A DNA stretch of 63,068 nucleotides from contig JAGCGO010000103.1 of NCBI GenBank assembly GCA_017649565.1, positions 1-63,068 of the forward strand. The letters run 5' to 3'. The stretch is from Fibrobacter sp. (GTDB taxonomy: Bacteria; Fibrobacterota; Fibrobacteria; Fibrobacterales; Fibrobacteraceae). The translations under genes were made by a program, and so were the position numbers. Within the stretch, counting starts at the first letter, position 1, and every line of letters begins with the position of its first letter. Below, one piece after another: positions 31,952 through 39,932 of this stretch. Under the pieces are notes generated by a model. That model saw nothing but the letters and a program-made list of their open reading frames with translations, searched no databases and had not been told where the DNA came from.

Positions 31952-33840
31952 CAGCGGACCTCGTAAGTTTTGGATGCGTTCAGGACACGGCCATTTTTCA
32001 TGACCACCTCTATCTTAATGATAGTCTTTTTGTCACGCACCAATTCTACGGGTATGTCGAAATTGAGGTCTGTAATCTGCTTATTTTGTAGTTGAACGAC
32101 GTTTTTGCCGTTCTGTTTGATGGTAATTCTCTTGATTTGGCTCGGATCCTGCTGCGGAACGTTGGAAATCTTGAATTTTACGTTCCTTGAAATCCCGGTT
32201 TTTGCTCCATTCGGGGATAGCGGGGCACGGATGAGCTCGTAGTTTCCGCCCTGCACGGCAAGGCTCGTGTTGACCTTGGGGAAGCAGCCGAGCGTCTTGG
32301 AGAGTTCGGCCTTGTTGCCGGCACGGTCTTCTGCCTTGAAGGTGTACTTATGTGAGCCTGCCTTGAGTTTGAACGTCGTGAAGATATCCTTGTCCAGGCT
32401 GGTTTCCCTGGAAAGGGCTCCGTCGATCAAGGTGGAAAGCAGGACCACGTCGCCCTTGATGTTGGAGACCGACAGGCTGGCTTCGCAGCGGGTGGAGTCG
32501 TAGCGCTGGAAATTGATAATCGGCTTTTCCTGGTTTACCTTGGCGCAGGCCTTGTCTATCTGCAGGTCCACGCTTTCGACCTGCACGCCTTCGCTGGTAT
32601 GGAATTCGGCGTAGGCCTTTTTCTCTTCCCAGTTGCCGATGCGGTCGCTCACGGCGATGGTGTGCGTAAACTTGCTGCCCTGGCTAAACGGAATCAGGTT
32701 CGGGGATGTGTAGTTGCCGAGCTTCACGAACAGGGTCGCGTTGGCGGCTGTCGTATCGAACGTACCTTCGAGGGTCACGGAACCGGTGTTGCAGACCTTG
32801 GCCGGGGAAGGCGTCGTGAGCTTGAATTCAACCTTTTCCACCTTCGCTTCCTGCTTTTCGATTTTCTTGACGGGCTTGGCCGGCTTTACGTAGTTGGTCG
32901 TGATGTAGCCGCAGGGAAGGCTGATCTTTCCGACAAAGCAGGATACGGGATATTTTTTCGCTCCGAAGGCGTTTGCGTCCCAGGTCGGGGTGAACTGGAA
33001 CGGTTCGTCGGTCGTCTCGATGCGTTCTGCACCGATTTCGACGAAAATGCCCGGCTTGCAGGTTCCGCGGACGGTGAGGAACGGGGTGGTCACCGTGTCC
33101 GGAATGGATTCAAACGCGCAGCCCAGGGTGTCGGCGGCGTGTTTCAGGTTCGCGGCATAGACGGAATCGAGCGCCAGGATGGTTTTCTTGAGATCGTCAA
33201 GCGATTTTGTCGTGTCGCTCAGGAGGGAATCGATCTTGTTGAGGAAGTCGAGGTCGCCGGAAGAGGCCAACTGGAGCACGGCAAAGGAATCTCCGTCCGG
33301 AACGGCTGTTTCGCCGCCATTGATGTTTACCGTGTTGCTGCCGGTGCTGATTTCCAGCTTGCCTTCGCGCAGAGCGGCAATCGGCTTGCCACGGCTGGTC
33401 TGGCCGATGACGCCCGCTGTACCGCGGACGGCTGCGGTTGCAGTTCCGGTGCGGAACTGGAACGAGCTTTCCTTGCCCTTCTGCTTTTGGACGTCGAAGC
33501 GGACCTTGCCATGCTGCACGTCGGCCGTCAGCTTTTGGTTGCCGTCGTTGGCGACCAGTTGCTCGAAAACGACGAGGGTGTTTTCTTCGATGGAAATGCT
33601 ACTTCCGTCCGGCAGGCTGATGATGGCCTGGGATTCGATCTCGGTTCGGATCTTGTCTGCCTGTTCGACTGTCGCACCTACGCGCAGTGCCGCCCAGTTG
33701 GTCTTGTTGGCCTTCTGGCGGGCTACATCACCCAGCACGGAGCGAACCTTGCCGTTTGTCGGCTTGGCTGCGATGGCGGGCATTGCAAGGAGCAGTGCCG
33801 TAAAAATGGCTAAAAGCTTGGAATATGTCGAAAAATACAT
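31951..33840 (-). CDS. FecR-domain exported protein with Ig-like repeats
   Basis: 629 aa. A signal peptide (LLAIFTALLLAMPAIAA) precedes a FecR domain (residues ~30-190: GKVRSVLGDVARQ, ISLPDGSSISIEENT, FQFRTGTATAAVRGTAGVI, LREGKLEIST). Residues ~230-629 are beta-sandwich modules of about 80-90 residues with conserved Cys pairs. FecR domains of this exported type bind or sense surface structures rather than regulate a sigma factor; no sigma factor lies nearby. Its stop overlaps the ATG of the downstream barrel gene. Periplasmic or surface location is inferred. Confidence 0.85.
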   Translation of the reverse strand: MYFSTYSKLLAIFTALLLAMPAIAAKPTNGKVRSVLGDVARQKANKTNWAALRVGATVEQADKIRTEIESQAIISLPDGSSISIEENTLVVFEQLVANDGNQKLTADVQHGKVRFDVQKQKGKESSFQFRTGTATAAVRGTAGVIGQTSRGKPIAALREGKLEISTGSNTVNINGGETAVPDGDSFAVLQLASSGDLDFLNKIDSLLSDTTKSLDDLKKTILALDSVYAANLKHAADTLGCAFESIPDTVTTPFLTVRGTCKPGIFVEIGAERIETTDEPFQFTPTWDANAFGAKKYPVSCFVGKISLPCGYITTNYVKPAKPVKKIEKQEAKVEKVEFKLTTPSPAKVCNTGSVTLEGTFDTTAANATLFVKLGNYTSPNLIPFSQGSKFTHTIAVSDRIGNWEEKKAYAEFHTSEGVQVESVDLQIDKACAKVNQEKPIINFQRYDSTRCEASLSVSNIKGDVVLLSTLIDGALSRETSLDKDIFTTFKLKAGSHKYTFKAEDRAGNKAELSKTLGCFPKVNTSLAVQGGNYELIRAPLSPNGAKTGISRNVKFKISNVPQQDPSQIKRITIKQNGKNVVQLQNKQITDLNFDIPVELVRDKKTIIKIEVVMKNGRVLNASKTYEVR

Positions 33841-33956
33841 GTTGCCCCGCGTTTCCTGTTGTTAACTTTATTAAATATATGTATTATTATTATGTTCTGC
33901 ATGTGAATTGCATCAATTAGTTATTTATATCACATTGAAAAACAGAGGAACAAAAA

Positions 33957-34247
33957 ATGAGCGTGGATGCCGACGAATTGACCATTGAAGTTTGCGATAC
34001 CGAAACTGGAATGCCGATTGTCAAGCAACTGGACAAGGAAGTCCTGACCAAGGGCGCTTGGCAGAGCATGATGTTCCTGTACCAGGACCGCGACGCGAAA
34101 ACGGGCGAGTTCGGCGAACCGAAGGTGTCGCTCCGTCGTTACCAGAAGGTTCAGGGGGCTTTCAAGGCCCGCAGCAAGTTCAATATCAGCGGGAAAACCC
34201 AGGCCGAAGCCATTATTGCGACTCTCAAGAAATGGTATAACATCTAA
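33957..34247 (+). CDS. hypothetical conserved small protein
   Basis: 96 aa, soluble, with no signal and no recognised domain. Lys-rich C-terminal half (YQKVQGAFKARSKFNISG, ending in LKKWYNI). It is upstream of ybeY with a TAATG overlap, so its translation is coupled to the ribosome-maturation RNase. Possibly a small RNA- or ribosome-associated partner; that is only a context guess. The AT-rich stretch 33841-33956 holds the divergent promoters for this operon and the FecR gene. Confidence 0.7.
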   Translation: MSVDADELTIEVCDTETGMPIVKQLDKEVLTKGAWQSMMFLYQDRDAKTGEFGEPKVSLRRYQKVQGAFKARSKFNISGKTQAEAIIATLKKWYNI

Positions 34248-34708
34248 TGCCTGACCCTGCCAGTAAAAAGAAGTACGCAAAGTACGATATTGAATTTTTG
34301 TGCGAGGGGAATATCGGCGTCTTTCCGTGGAAAGACCGTTTTGATGTCATGGCTCGAAAGCTCCTCTGCGAAGAGGGTTGCGAGCGCAACGTGAACATCG
34401 TCCTCTGCACCGACGAGTTCGTCCGCGAAATGAATCGGGATTATCGCGGACTCGACAAGGTGACCGATGTGCTTTCTTACGAATGGCACGACGAAGCCTT
34501 CCTCGGTGAAATCTACATTGCCCGCGACCAGGTGAAACGCCAGGCCCCGGAATACGGGAATACGTTCTACGCCGAAATGAAGCGAGTCATTGTGCACGGG
34601 TTGCTGCACCTCTGCGGTTACGACCACATCAAGCCTGCGGACCGCAAGGTCATGCGTGCCCGCGAATGCGAATTTTTGGGGCTTGACCCCTACAAGGAGA
34701 AAGACTGA
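34247..34708 (+). CDS. ybeY: endoribonuclease YbeY
   Basis: 153 aa. The metal-binding signature HGLLHLCGYDH is present near the C-terminal third, with DVLSYEWHDE and LGEIYIARDQ upstream, all typical of YbeY (UPF0054). The enzyme takes part in 16S rRNA 3' end maturation and ribosome quality control. Start and stop both overlap the neighbouring genes by 1 base (TAATG and TGATG), placing it in an operon with the 96-aa protein and the CBS-domain membrane protein. Confidence 0.95.
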   Translation: MPDPASKKKYAKYDIEFLCEGNIGVFPWKDRFDVMARKLLCEEGCERNVNIVLCTDEFVREMNRDYRGLDKVTDVLSYEWHDEAFLGEIYIARDQVKRQAPEYGNTFYAEMKRVIVHGLLHLCGYDHIKPADRKVMRARECEFLGLDPYKEKD

Positions 34709-35997
34709 TGGAAAACTCCGACAGTTGGGTTTTCGCTTTTTTGATTGTTTTCCTGTTTGTGTCGTTCTCGTTCTCGCTGATCAAGACCGTGTTCAGCGGT
34801 ATCTACGCGAAGCGCGATGCCAAGGACAGGGATGACCGCGAAGAAGTCATCGCCGGCCTTGTCGAAAAAGGCGGTTTCAACGAGACCATTTCCATCGGGC
34901 GAATTTTCTGCAACATCGGGAGTGGCCTGCTGGGCTACTACCTGTTCCAGTCTCTGCCGTACGCCTGGATCAAGAATTACTGGGAACTCGGCAGCGCTGC
35001 CTACTTGATTGTCGCCTGTGCCGGAATCTACATGCTCACGGTGTTCTGCGCGAACCTGCTCGGTAGCCTCAAGCCCGACACGATTGCTGTCGTGCTGGTC
35101 CCGCTGTACCGGATTATCCGCATCCCGTTTGCTCCGGCGGCAATGTTCTGCCACTGGCTGTTCGTGAAGATGCTCCAGCTGTTCGGCTACGACGCCAAAC
35201 TGAGTTTCTTGCCCGAAGAGCGGCGCGACGCTGTCCAGGCCGACCTGTCCGACTTGAAGGCGGGCGAGGGCGAAGGCCTCGAGAAAGAAGAGCGCCAGAT
35301 GATCCTGAACATCTTTGACTTTGTCGAGACTCCGGTGCGCGAAATCATGACGCCCCGCGTGGACATGTGCGCCATTGACGTGGACACCAAGCTCGAAGAA
35401 CTCGTGCAGGTGCTGAACAACGAGCGCCATTCCCGCCTGCCGGTGTACAAGGATACGGTCGACAATATCGTGGGCGTGCTTTCGAACCGAGATTTTCTGG
35501 AATGGTACACCGAGCACCGCGACGAACCTTTCGACCTGATGAAGATCGTGATGCCGCCTGTGTTCGTGCCCTACCACAAGAAGATTGACGACCTGCTGAC
35601 CGAGCTGCGCAAGAACGGCAACCAGCTCGCCATCGTCGTCGACGAGTACGGCGGAACCGCCGGACTCGTCACCCTCGAGGATATCCTCGAGGAAATCGTC
35701 GGCGAAATTCGCGACGAGGACGACGAGGACGAAGGCGATGTGCAAAAGCTCAAGGACGGCCGTTACATCTTGGACCCGCTCATGACGCTCTCCGACATGG
35801 AAGACGAATTGGGTGTGGAACTGGAAGCTCCGGAAAATTCCCACGTGGAGACACTTTCGGGCCTTATCCAGGCGACACTCGGCATTATTCCTTCGCCGGG
35901 CGCCGAAGTCGAGATCGACGGATACAAGTTCCGCGTGCTCAAGATGGACGGCACCCGCATGGAAAAGGTGCTGATGATCAAGCCCCAGGCCAAGTAG
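34708..35997 (+). CDS. CNNM/CBS-domain membrane protein of the HlyC/CorC (TlyC/GldE) family
   Basis: 429 aa. An N-terminal CNNM-type region with about three or four transmembrane segments (~8-25, 70-90, 105-125) is followed by a pair of CBS domains ([63 protein letters not shown]). A CorC_HlyC C-terminal domain ends it. The family is linked to Mg/Co efflux or to envelope functions; GldE is its gliding-motility member. The same ybeY-CBS order is common in bacteria. Its TAG stop abuts the convergent xseA stop (TAGCTA). Confidence 0.9.
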   Translation: MENSDSWVFAFLIVFLFVSFSFSLIKTVFSGIYAKRDAKDRDDREEVIAGLVEKGGFNETISIGRIFCNIGSGLLGYYLFQSLPYAWIKNYWELGSAAYLIVACAGIYMLTVFCANLLGSLKPDTIAVVLVPLYRIIRIPFAPAAMFCHWLFVKMLQLFGYDAKLSFLPEERRDAVQADLSDLKAGEGEGLEKEERQMILNIFDFVETPVREIMTPRVDMCAIDVDTKLEELVQVLNNERHSRLPVYKDTVDNIVGVLSNRDFLEWYTEHRDEPFDLMKIVMPPVFVPYHKKIDDLLTELRKNGNQLAIVVDEYGGTAGLVTLEDILEEIVGEIRDEDDEDEGDVQKLKDGRYILDPLMTLSDMEDELGVELEAPENSHVETLSGLIQATLGIIPSPGAEVEIDGYKFRVLKMDGTRMEKVLMIKPQAK

Positions 35998-37296
35998 CTA
36001 GAGTACTTGCGATGTGACGTCGCCGCCGCGGAAGCGCGTGGTGATGCGGTCGCCCGGCTTGAGCTCGCTTGCGTTTCGAATAAATTTCCCGTTTGCATCC
36101 AAGGTCAGCGTATATCCCTTCGCGAGGACCTGCTTGGGGTCTGCCGACTTGACCTTCTGTTCGCTCAGTTCGAACCGCGCCTTCTCGAACTCGATAATCT
36201 TTCGCGATCCCTGCTTTAGACCTTCCGCGTTGCGTGACAGGCGTTCGCTTTCGTTCCGGAGCAGGAACTGCATGTCTTTCCTGAGCGAGACGGCAATTTG
36301 GGCGAGCGAGGTCTTCTCTTGTAGGAAACGCTTGCCCAGGATCTGCTGCAACCGGTGCCCAGCGGAGGTCAGTCCGGTCGAGTATGCGCCCAGGCAGTCC
36401 CTTGCACCTTCGGCGATGTTCCGTGCAGCGCGTACCATGGCATCCCAGCTTTCGCTTGCCCTTTCGATGAGGCGTTTCGCGCAGTCGGTGGGGGTGATGC
36501 AGGCCTGGTAGGCAACCTCGTCGAGGAGGCTCCTGTCGATCTCGTGCCCGATTCCCGTGAACACGGGGACGGGGTAGTTCGCCACGGCACGGCACAGGGC
36601 CTCACTGTCGAAAAAGGTAAGGTCCGTCTTGGATCCGCCGCCGCGGACAATGCAGACGACGTCGATTTCGCTGTCGGCGCGGAGTGCTTCTAGAGCCTCG
36701 ATGACGCTGGATTCTGTCTCGTTGCCCTGCATCTTTGCGAAGGCGGGGACGATATGGAATGCAAATGGCGACTCGGCAAGCTTGGTGGAAAAGTCCTGGT
36801 AGGCGGCGGTCCCTTCGCCGGTGATGAGACCCACGCGCAGGGGCATTCCCGCGAACTCGACGGACTTGTTCTTGTCGAGGAGTCCTTCCACGGCGAGCTT
36901 TTTCAGGATGGCGCTTTTTGTCAGCGCAAGTTCGCCCAGCGTGTACACCGGATCAATGTCGAGAATCTGTGCCTGCAGCTTACCGTAGGGAACGTAGAGT
37001 TCCGCCTTGATGAGTAGCTGCACCTTGAGTTGCGGCTTGATTTCGAAGGGATTGTCAAAACTTGCCACCTTCGCCTTGATGGCCGCGAATTTTGCCCCGA
37101 AGCAGGTGAGGGAAACCGTCGCCTGCGGGATGACGCTTCCTTCCTCGAAGTCCGCGATGCTCATGTAGACGATTTTCGGCTTTTCGGAAATCTGCGTGAT
37201 GACTCCATGAACCCACACAGCAGGGGTGTCTTCCACCTTCTGTTTGAGGGCGGTCATGTACTGTTTTACGGAGTATGAGCGGTTTTCCTGGGGCAT
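35998..37296 (-). CDS. xseA: exodeoxyribonuclease VII large subunit
   Basis: 432 aa. The N-terminal OB-fold (PAVWVHGVITQISEKPK) and the central catalytic region (PLRVGLITGEGTAAYQDFS, VVCIVRGGGSKTDLTFFDSEALCRAVANYPVPVFTGIGHEIDRSLLDEVA) are typical of XseA. A coiled-coil segment and the C-terminal GYTLTLDANGKFI follow. The enzyme degrades single-stranded DNA in repair, with XseB. No xseB is adjacent. The gene is transcribed toward the CBS protein and the two stops touch. Confidence 0.95.
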   Translation of the reverse strand: MPQENRSYSVKQYMTALKQKVEDTPAVWVHGVITQISEKPKIVYMSIADFEEGSVIPQATVSLTCFGAKFAAIKAKVASFDNPFEIKPQLKVQLLIKAELYVPYGKLQAQILDIDPVYTLGELALTKSAILKKLAVEGLLDKNKSVEFAGMPLRVGLITGEGTAAYQDFSTKLAESPFAFHIVPAFAKMQGNETESSVIEALEALRADSEIDVVCIVRGGGSKTDLTFFDSEALCRAVANYPVPVFTGIGHEIDRSLLDEVAYQACITPTDCAKRLIERASESWDAMVRAARNIAEGARDCLGAYSTGLTSAGHRLQQILGKRFLQEKTSLAQIAVSLRKDMQFLLRNESERLSRNAEGLKQGSRKIIEFEKARFELSEQKVKSADPKQVLAKGYTLTLDANGKFIRNASELKPGDRITTRFRGGDVTSQVL

Positions 37297-37390
37297 GGCT
37301 CTTTTAAAAAAAATTTTGCTTTGATTTGGTGGGCTATCCTATTCAATAATAACTATTTTAAGTGACGAAAATTACCAATAGGAGACACTT

Positions 37391-37774
37391 ATGAATATTC
37401 GTACTCTCGCTCTGGGGTGCGCCGCATTGCTTATGTTCGGTTGCGCCTCCAATCAGCAAGCTGTTGACCGTTCCTTGGGACAGGCGGAAATGACCCAGGC
37501 TGTTGCCGCCGAATCGAATGTCGATGCCGCCGCTGCCGCAAAGGCCAAGGCCGATCTCGATTCCGCTCAGGCTCTCGCCGCAAATGGCGACGAGGAAGAA
37601 GCTGTCGTGATGGCCGACATGAGTACTCTCGAATACAAGCTCGCCATCTATACCGCAGAACGCGAAGACCTGAAGAAGAAAGACGAAGCCCTTGAGAAGG
37701 AACTCCGCGAAGATAACGAACGCAAGGCCAAGTACCAGGGTATCCTGGACAACGAAGTCAAGGGAGGCAAGTAA
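37391..37774 (+). CDS. small DUF4398-like lipoprotein
   Basis: 127 aa. The lipoprotein signal ends at Cys18 (LGCAALLMFGCAS). The mature part is an Ala/Glu/Lys-rich long helix (QALAANGDEEEAVVMADMSTLEYKLAIY) with charged repeats at the end, a profile of DUF4398-type proteins found beside OmpA homologues. It is 2 bases upstream of the OmpA-family gene, so the two are co-expressed. Likely outer-membrane-associated. Confidence 0.8.
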   Translation: MNIRTLALGCAALLMFGCASNQQAVDRSLGQAEMTQAVAAESNVDAAAAAKAKADLDSAQALAANGDEEEAVVMADMSTLEYKLAIYTAEREDLKKKDEALEKELREDNERKAKYQGILDNEVKGGK

Positions 37775-37776
37775 TA

Positions 37777-38778
37777 ATGAAAAACTTCAAGTATTTTGCC
37801 GCGATTGCTGTTTCTGCCGGCCTTGCCGTTGCCGCCGAAGGTACGAGCACGTCCCTTTCCAGCGTTTGTGAAGAAGCCCTGAATTCCGTCAAGGCCACGC
37901 TTCCGGCGAACGCAACTTCCGCAAAGATTTCCCTTGCCGAGGCGATGGGCGTTTCCAAGGCGCTCAAGTCCGCCGAAGAGGACGATGCGACTTCCGAGAA
38001 GACAATCCAGCTCTCGACCGCCTGCTCCCTTTACGTGAACATTGTCAAGGTCCAGGGCGAAACCCAGACTATTCGCAACCACATGGATGAAAACTGGGCC
38101 AAGCGCGCAGCCACTGCCCGTGACATTGAATCCATCCAGCATCAGATCCACACTGGCAAGGTGAGCGACCTCAAGGACCACGAGGCAAAACTCCAGGCCG
38201 AAATGCAGCAGAACCAGGAAAAGTTCGCCGCCGAAGCCGCAGCCAACGAGGCTGCGCTCAAGGCCGCAGGCGAGCGCGAGGCCGACTTGCAGAAGGCTCT
38301 TGCCGAAGAACGCGCCAAGGCCGAACAGCGCCAGAAGGACGCGATGAACAAGCTGAACGAGCTCCAGTCCAAGCTGATCCAGGTGTCCAAGGATGCTCGC
38401 GGTATTATCCTCTCTATGAGCGATATCTTGTTCGACGTGAACCAGGCTACCCTCAAGGCTGACCTCAAGACGAGCCTTGCCAAGGTCGCCGGTATCCTTT
38501 CCGTGTACCAGCAGTTCAACGTGTCCATCGAAGGTAACACCGACAATACGGGCTCCGAAGAGTTCAACATGAAGCTCTCCCAGCAGCGTGCGGACAACGT
38601 AATGAACTTCCTCGTGGAACAGGGCATCGACGCTGGCCGTCTCACCGCGAAGGGCCTCGGTATGACCATGCCGATTGCTGACAACAGCACCAAGGAAGGC
38701 CGCCAGAAGAACCGCCGCGTGGACCTCGTCATCCAGGACAAGGCTCTGCAGGGCAAGGCCGAAGGCGCCAAGGAATAA
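37777..38778 (+). CDS. OmpA-family peptidoglycan-associated protein with long helical region
   Basis: 333 aa. A signal peptide (~1-20) and a beta/alpha segment precede a ~90-residue coiled-coil rich in Ala, Glu, Lys and Gln (~140-215). The C-terminal OmpA domain is at ~220-325 (DILFDVNQATLKADLK, IEGNTDNTGSEEFN, LSQQRADNVMNFL, KNRRVDLVI). It should bind peptidoglycan non-covalently and tether the outer membrane. Follows a small lipoprotein; both probably belong to one envelope unit. The Phd antitoxin gene starts 2 bases after its stop. Confidence 0.92.
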   Translation: MKNFKYFAAIAVSAGLAVAAEGTSTSLSSVCEEALNSVKATLPANATSAKISLAEAMGVSKALKSAEEDDATSEKTIQLSTACSLYVNIVKVQGETQTIRNHMDENWAKRAATARDIESIQHQIHTGKVSDLKDHEAKLQAEMQQNQEKFAAEAAANEAALKAAGEREADLQKALAEERAKAEQRQKDAMNKLNELQSKLIQVSKDARGIILSMSDILFDVNQATLKADLKTSLAKVAGILSVYQQFNVSIEGNTDNTGSEEFNMKLSQQRADNVMNFLVEQGIDAGRLTAKGLGMTMPIADNSTKEGRQKNRRVDLVIQDKALQGKAEGAKE

Positions 38779-38780
38779 GT

Positions 38781-38984
38781 ATGGCCAAAGTCGTGACAGC
38801 GATGGAAGCTCGGCAGAACTTCGGTTCTCTGCTGGACCAGGTGGCGCTCCGTGACGAGGAAGTCGTCATCGAGCGTGCCGGCAAACCGCTTGCCCGCGTC
38901 GTGGGCGTGAACGCATCCACCACGGGCCGTCTCGACTTCCGCGATATCGGCAAGTTGCCGAACGCCATCTGGGAGGACCGCTAG
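38781..38984 (+). CDS. orphan Phd/YefM-family antitoxin
   Basis: 67 aa. The family N-terminus (KVVTAMEARQNFGSLLDQV, then EEVVIERAGKPLARVV) binds DNA and neutralises a cognate toxin through its C-terminus (here FRDIGKLPNAIWEDR). No toxin gene follows: the next feature is a terminator and then rpsD on the other strand. Translationally coupled to the OmpA gene. It may act as an autoregulator or be left over after loss of the toxin. Confidence 0.88.
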   Translation: MAKVVTAMEARQNFGSLLDQVALRDEEVVIERAGKPLARVVGVNASTTGRLDFRDIGKLPNAIWEDR

Positions 38985-39035
38985 TGCCCGTTTGACGTGC
39001 TCTACGGACTCTCCGCAATGGGATATTGAAAAATG

Positions 39036-39070
39036 ACCCACCTGCAAATTCGATGCAGGTGGGTTTTTCG
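39036..39070 (+). terminator. rho-independent terminator of the OmpA operon
   Basis: Perfect 10-bp stem ACCCACCTGC / GCAGGTGGGT with loop AAATTCGAT, then a TTTTT run. Confidence 0.9.
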
Positions 39071-39099
39071 TTGGGGCTTGCCCAAAAATGGAAATAGAA

Positions 39100-39125
39100 A
39101 AAGCGGAGCAATGACGCTCCGCTTT
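39100..39125 (-). terminator. rho-independent terminator of rpsD
   Basis: AAAGCGGAGC / GCTCCGCTTT perfect stem with loop AATGAC, 21 bases past the rpsD stop; the minus-strand side reads into a TTTT tract. Confidence 0.85.
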
Positions 39126-39146
39126 CTGCAAACCTTAAAGAATTGC

Positions 39147-39752
39147 TTACCTGGAGTAGTATTCCACGACGAGCTGTTCTTCGAGCTTGACCGGAATCTG
39201 TTCGCGGAGCGGGAGCTTCACGAGCGTGCCTTCCATCTTGGTCTTGTCGACGGTCAGGTATTCCGGAGCTTCGGGAGCATTTGCGAAGGCTTCCTTGATC
39301 TGCACGTGTTCCTTGGAACGTTCGCGCAGGCTGATGACGTCGCCGGCCTTGACGAGACGGCTGGGGGAGAAGCTGCGGACACCGTTCACGGCGAAGTGGC
39401 CGTGTGCGACGTACTGGCGAGCGGCGAAGATGGTGCGAGCAAAACCCATGCGGTAGACGAGGGCGTCCAGGCGGGTTTCGAGCAGGATCATCAGGTTATC
39501 ACCGGCAGAACCTTCGCGGCGGTTGGCTTCCTTGTAAGCCTTGGCCAGCTGAGCTTCGGAAATGTTGTAGGTGAAGCGAAGACGCTGCTTTTCGACGAGC
39601 TGCTGCTTGTACACGGAAGCGGACTTCTTGCGGTTCTGACCATGCTGGCCAGGAGCGAAGTTGCGGCGGTCGAGAGCCTTTTGAGTCTTCTGAGAAACGG
39701 CAACGCCGAGAGAGCGTGCTACTTTACCTTTTGGTCCACGGAAGGAGGACAT
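39147..39752 (-). CDS. rpsD: 30S ribosomal protein S4
   Basis: 201 aa. It has the S4-specific block (FRGPKGKVARSLG near the start, GQHGQNRKKSASVYKQQL) and an S4 domain at ~90-150 (RLDALVYRMGFARTI, ARQYVAHGHFAVNG). Binds 16S rRNA early in 30S assembly. It is a stand-alone gene here rather than within a ribosomal operon, with AAGAGGT as ribosome binding site. Its own terminator lies downstream. Confidence 0.97.
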   Translation of the reverse strand: MSSFRGPKGKVARSLGVAVSQKTQKALDRRNFAPGQHGQNRKKSASVYKQQLVEKQRLRFTYNISEAQLAKAYKEANRREGSAGDNLMILLETRLDALVYRMGFARTIFAARQYVAHGHFAVNGVRSFSPSRLVKAGDVISLRERSKEHVQIKEAFANAPEAPEYLTVDKTKMEGTLVKLPLREQIPVKLEEQLVVEYYSR

Positions 39753-39880
39753 ATATACCTCTTAGAGGAAGCTCTTTGGTTTTGCTTGCAAGTTGGTAGA
39801 GCTTGGCACGACTTGCAAGATAGGCCACAAAGATAGCTTAATTTTTTTTTATTTCAATGTTTTTCGGCTTTTCGGATCAA

Positions 39881-39906
39881 AAAAAGGCGCCGTTTGGCGC
39901 CTTTTT
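39881..39906 (-). terminator. rho-independent terminator of the 556-aa lipoprotein gene
   Basis: AAAAAGGCGCC / GGCGCCTTTTT stem with loop GTTT, about 25 bases past the stop at 39933 on the minus strand. Confidence 0.85.
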
Positions 39907-39932
39907 GGGGGTAATTTCGTGTTCCCAGGGGG

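Noticed and set aside
38985..39030. Possible short toxin or readthrough after the Phd antitoxin
   Set aside because: The in-frame extension after the TAG is only 14 codons before TGA and has no toxin motif; a terminator follows immediately.
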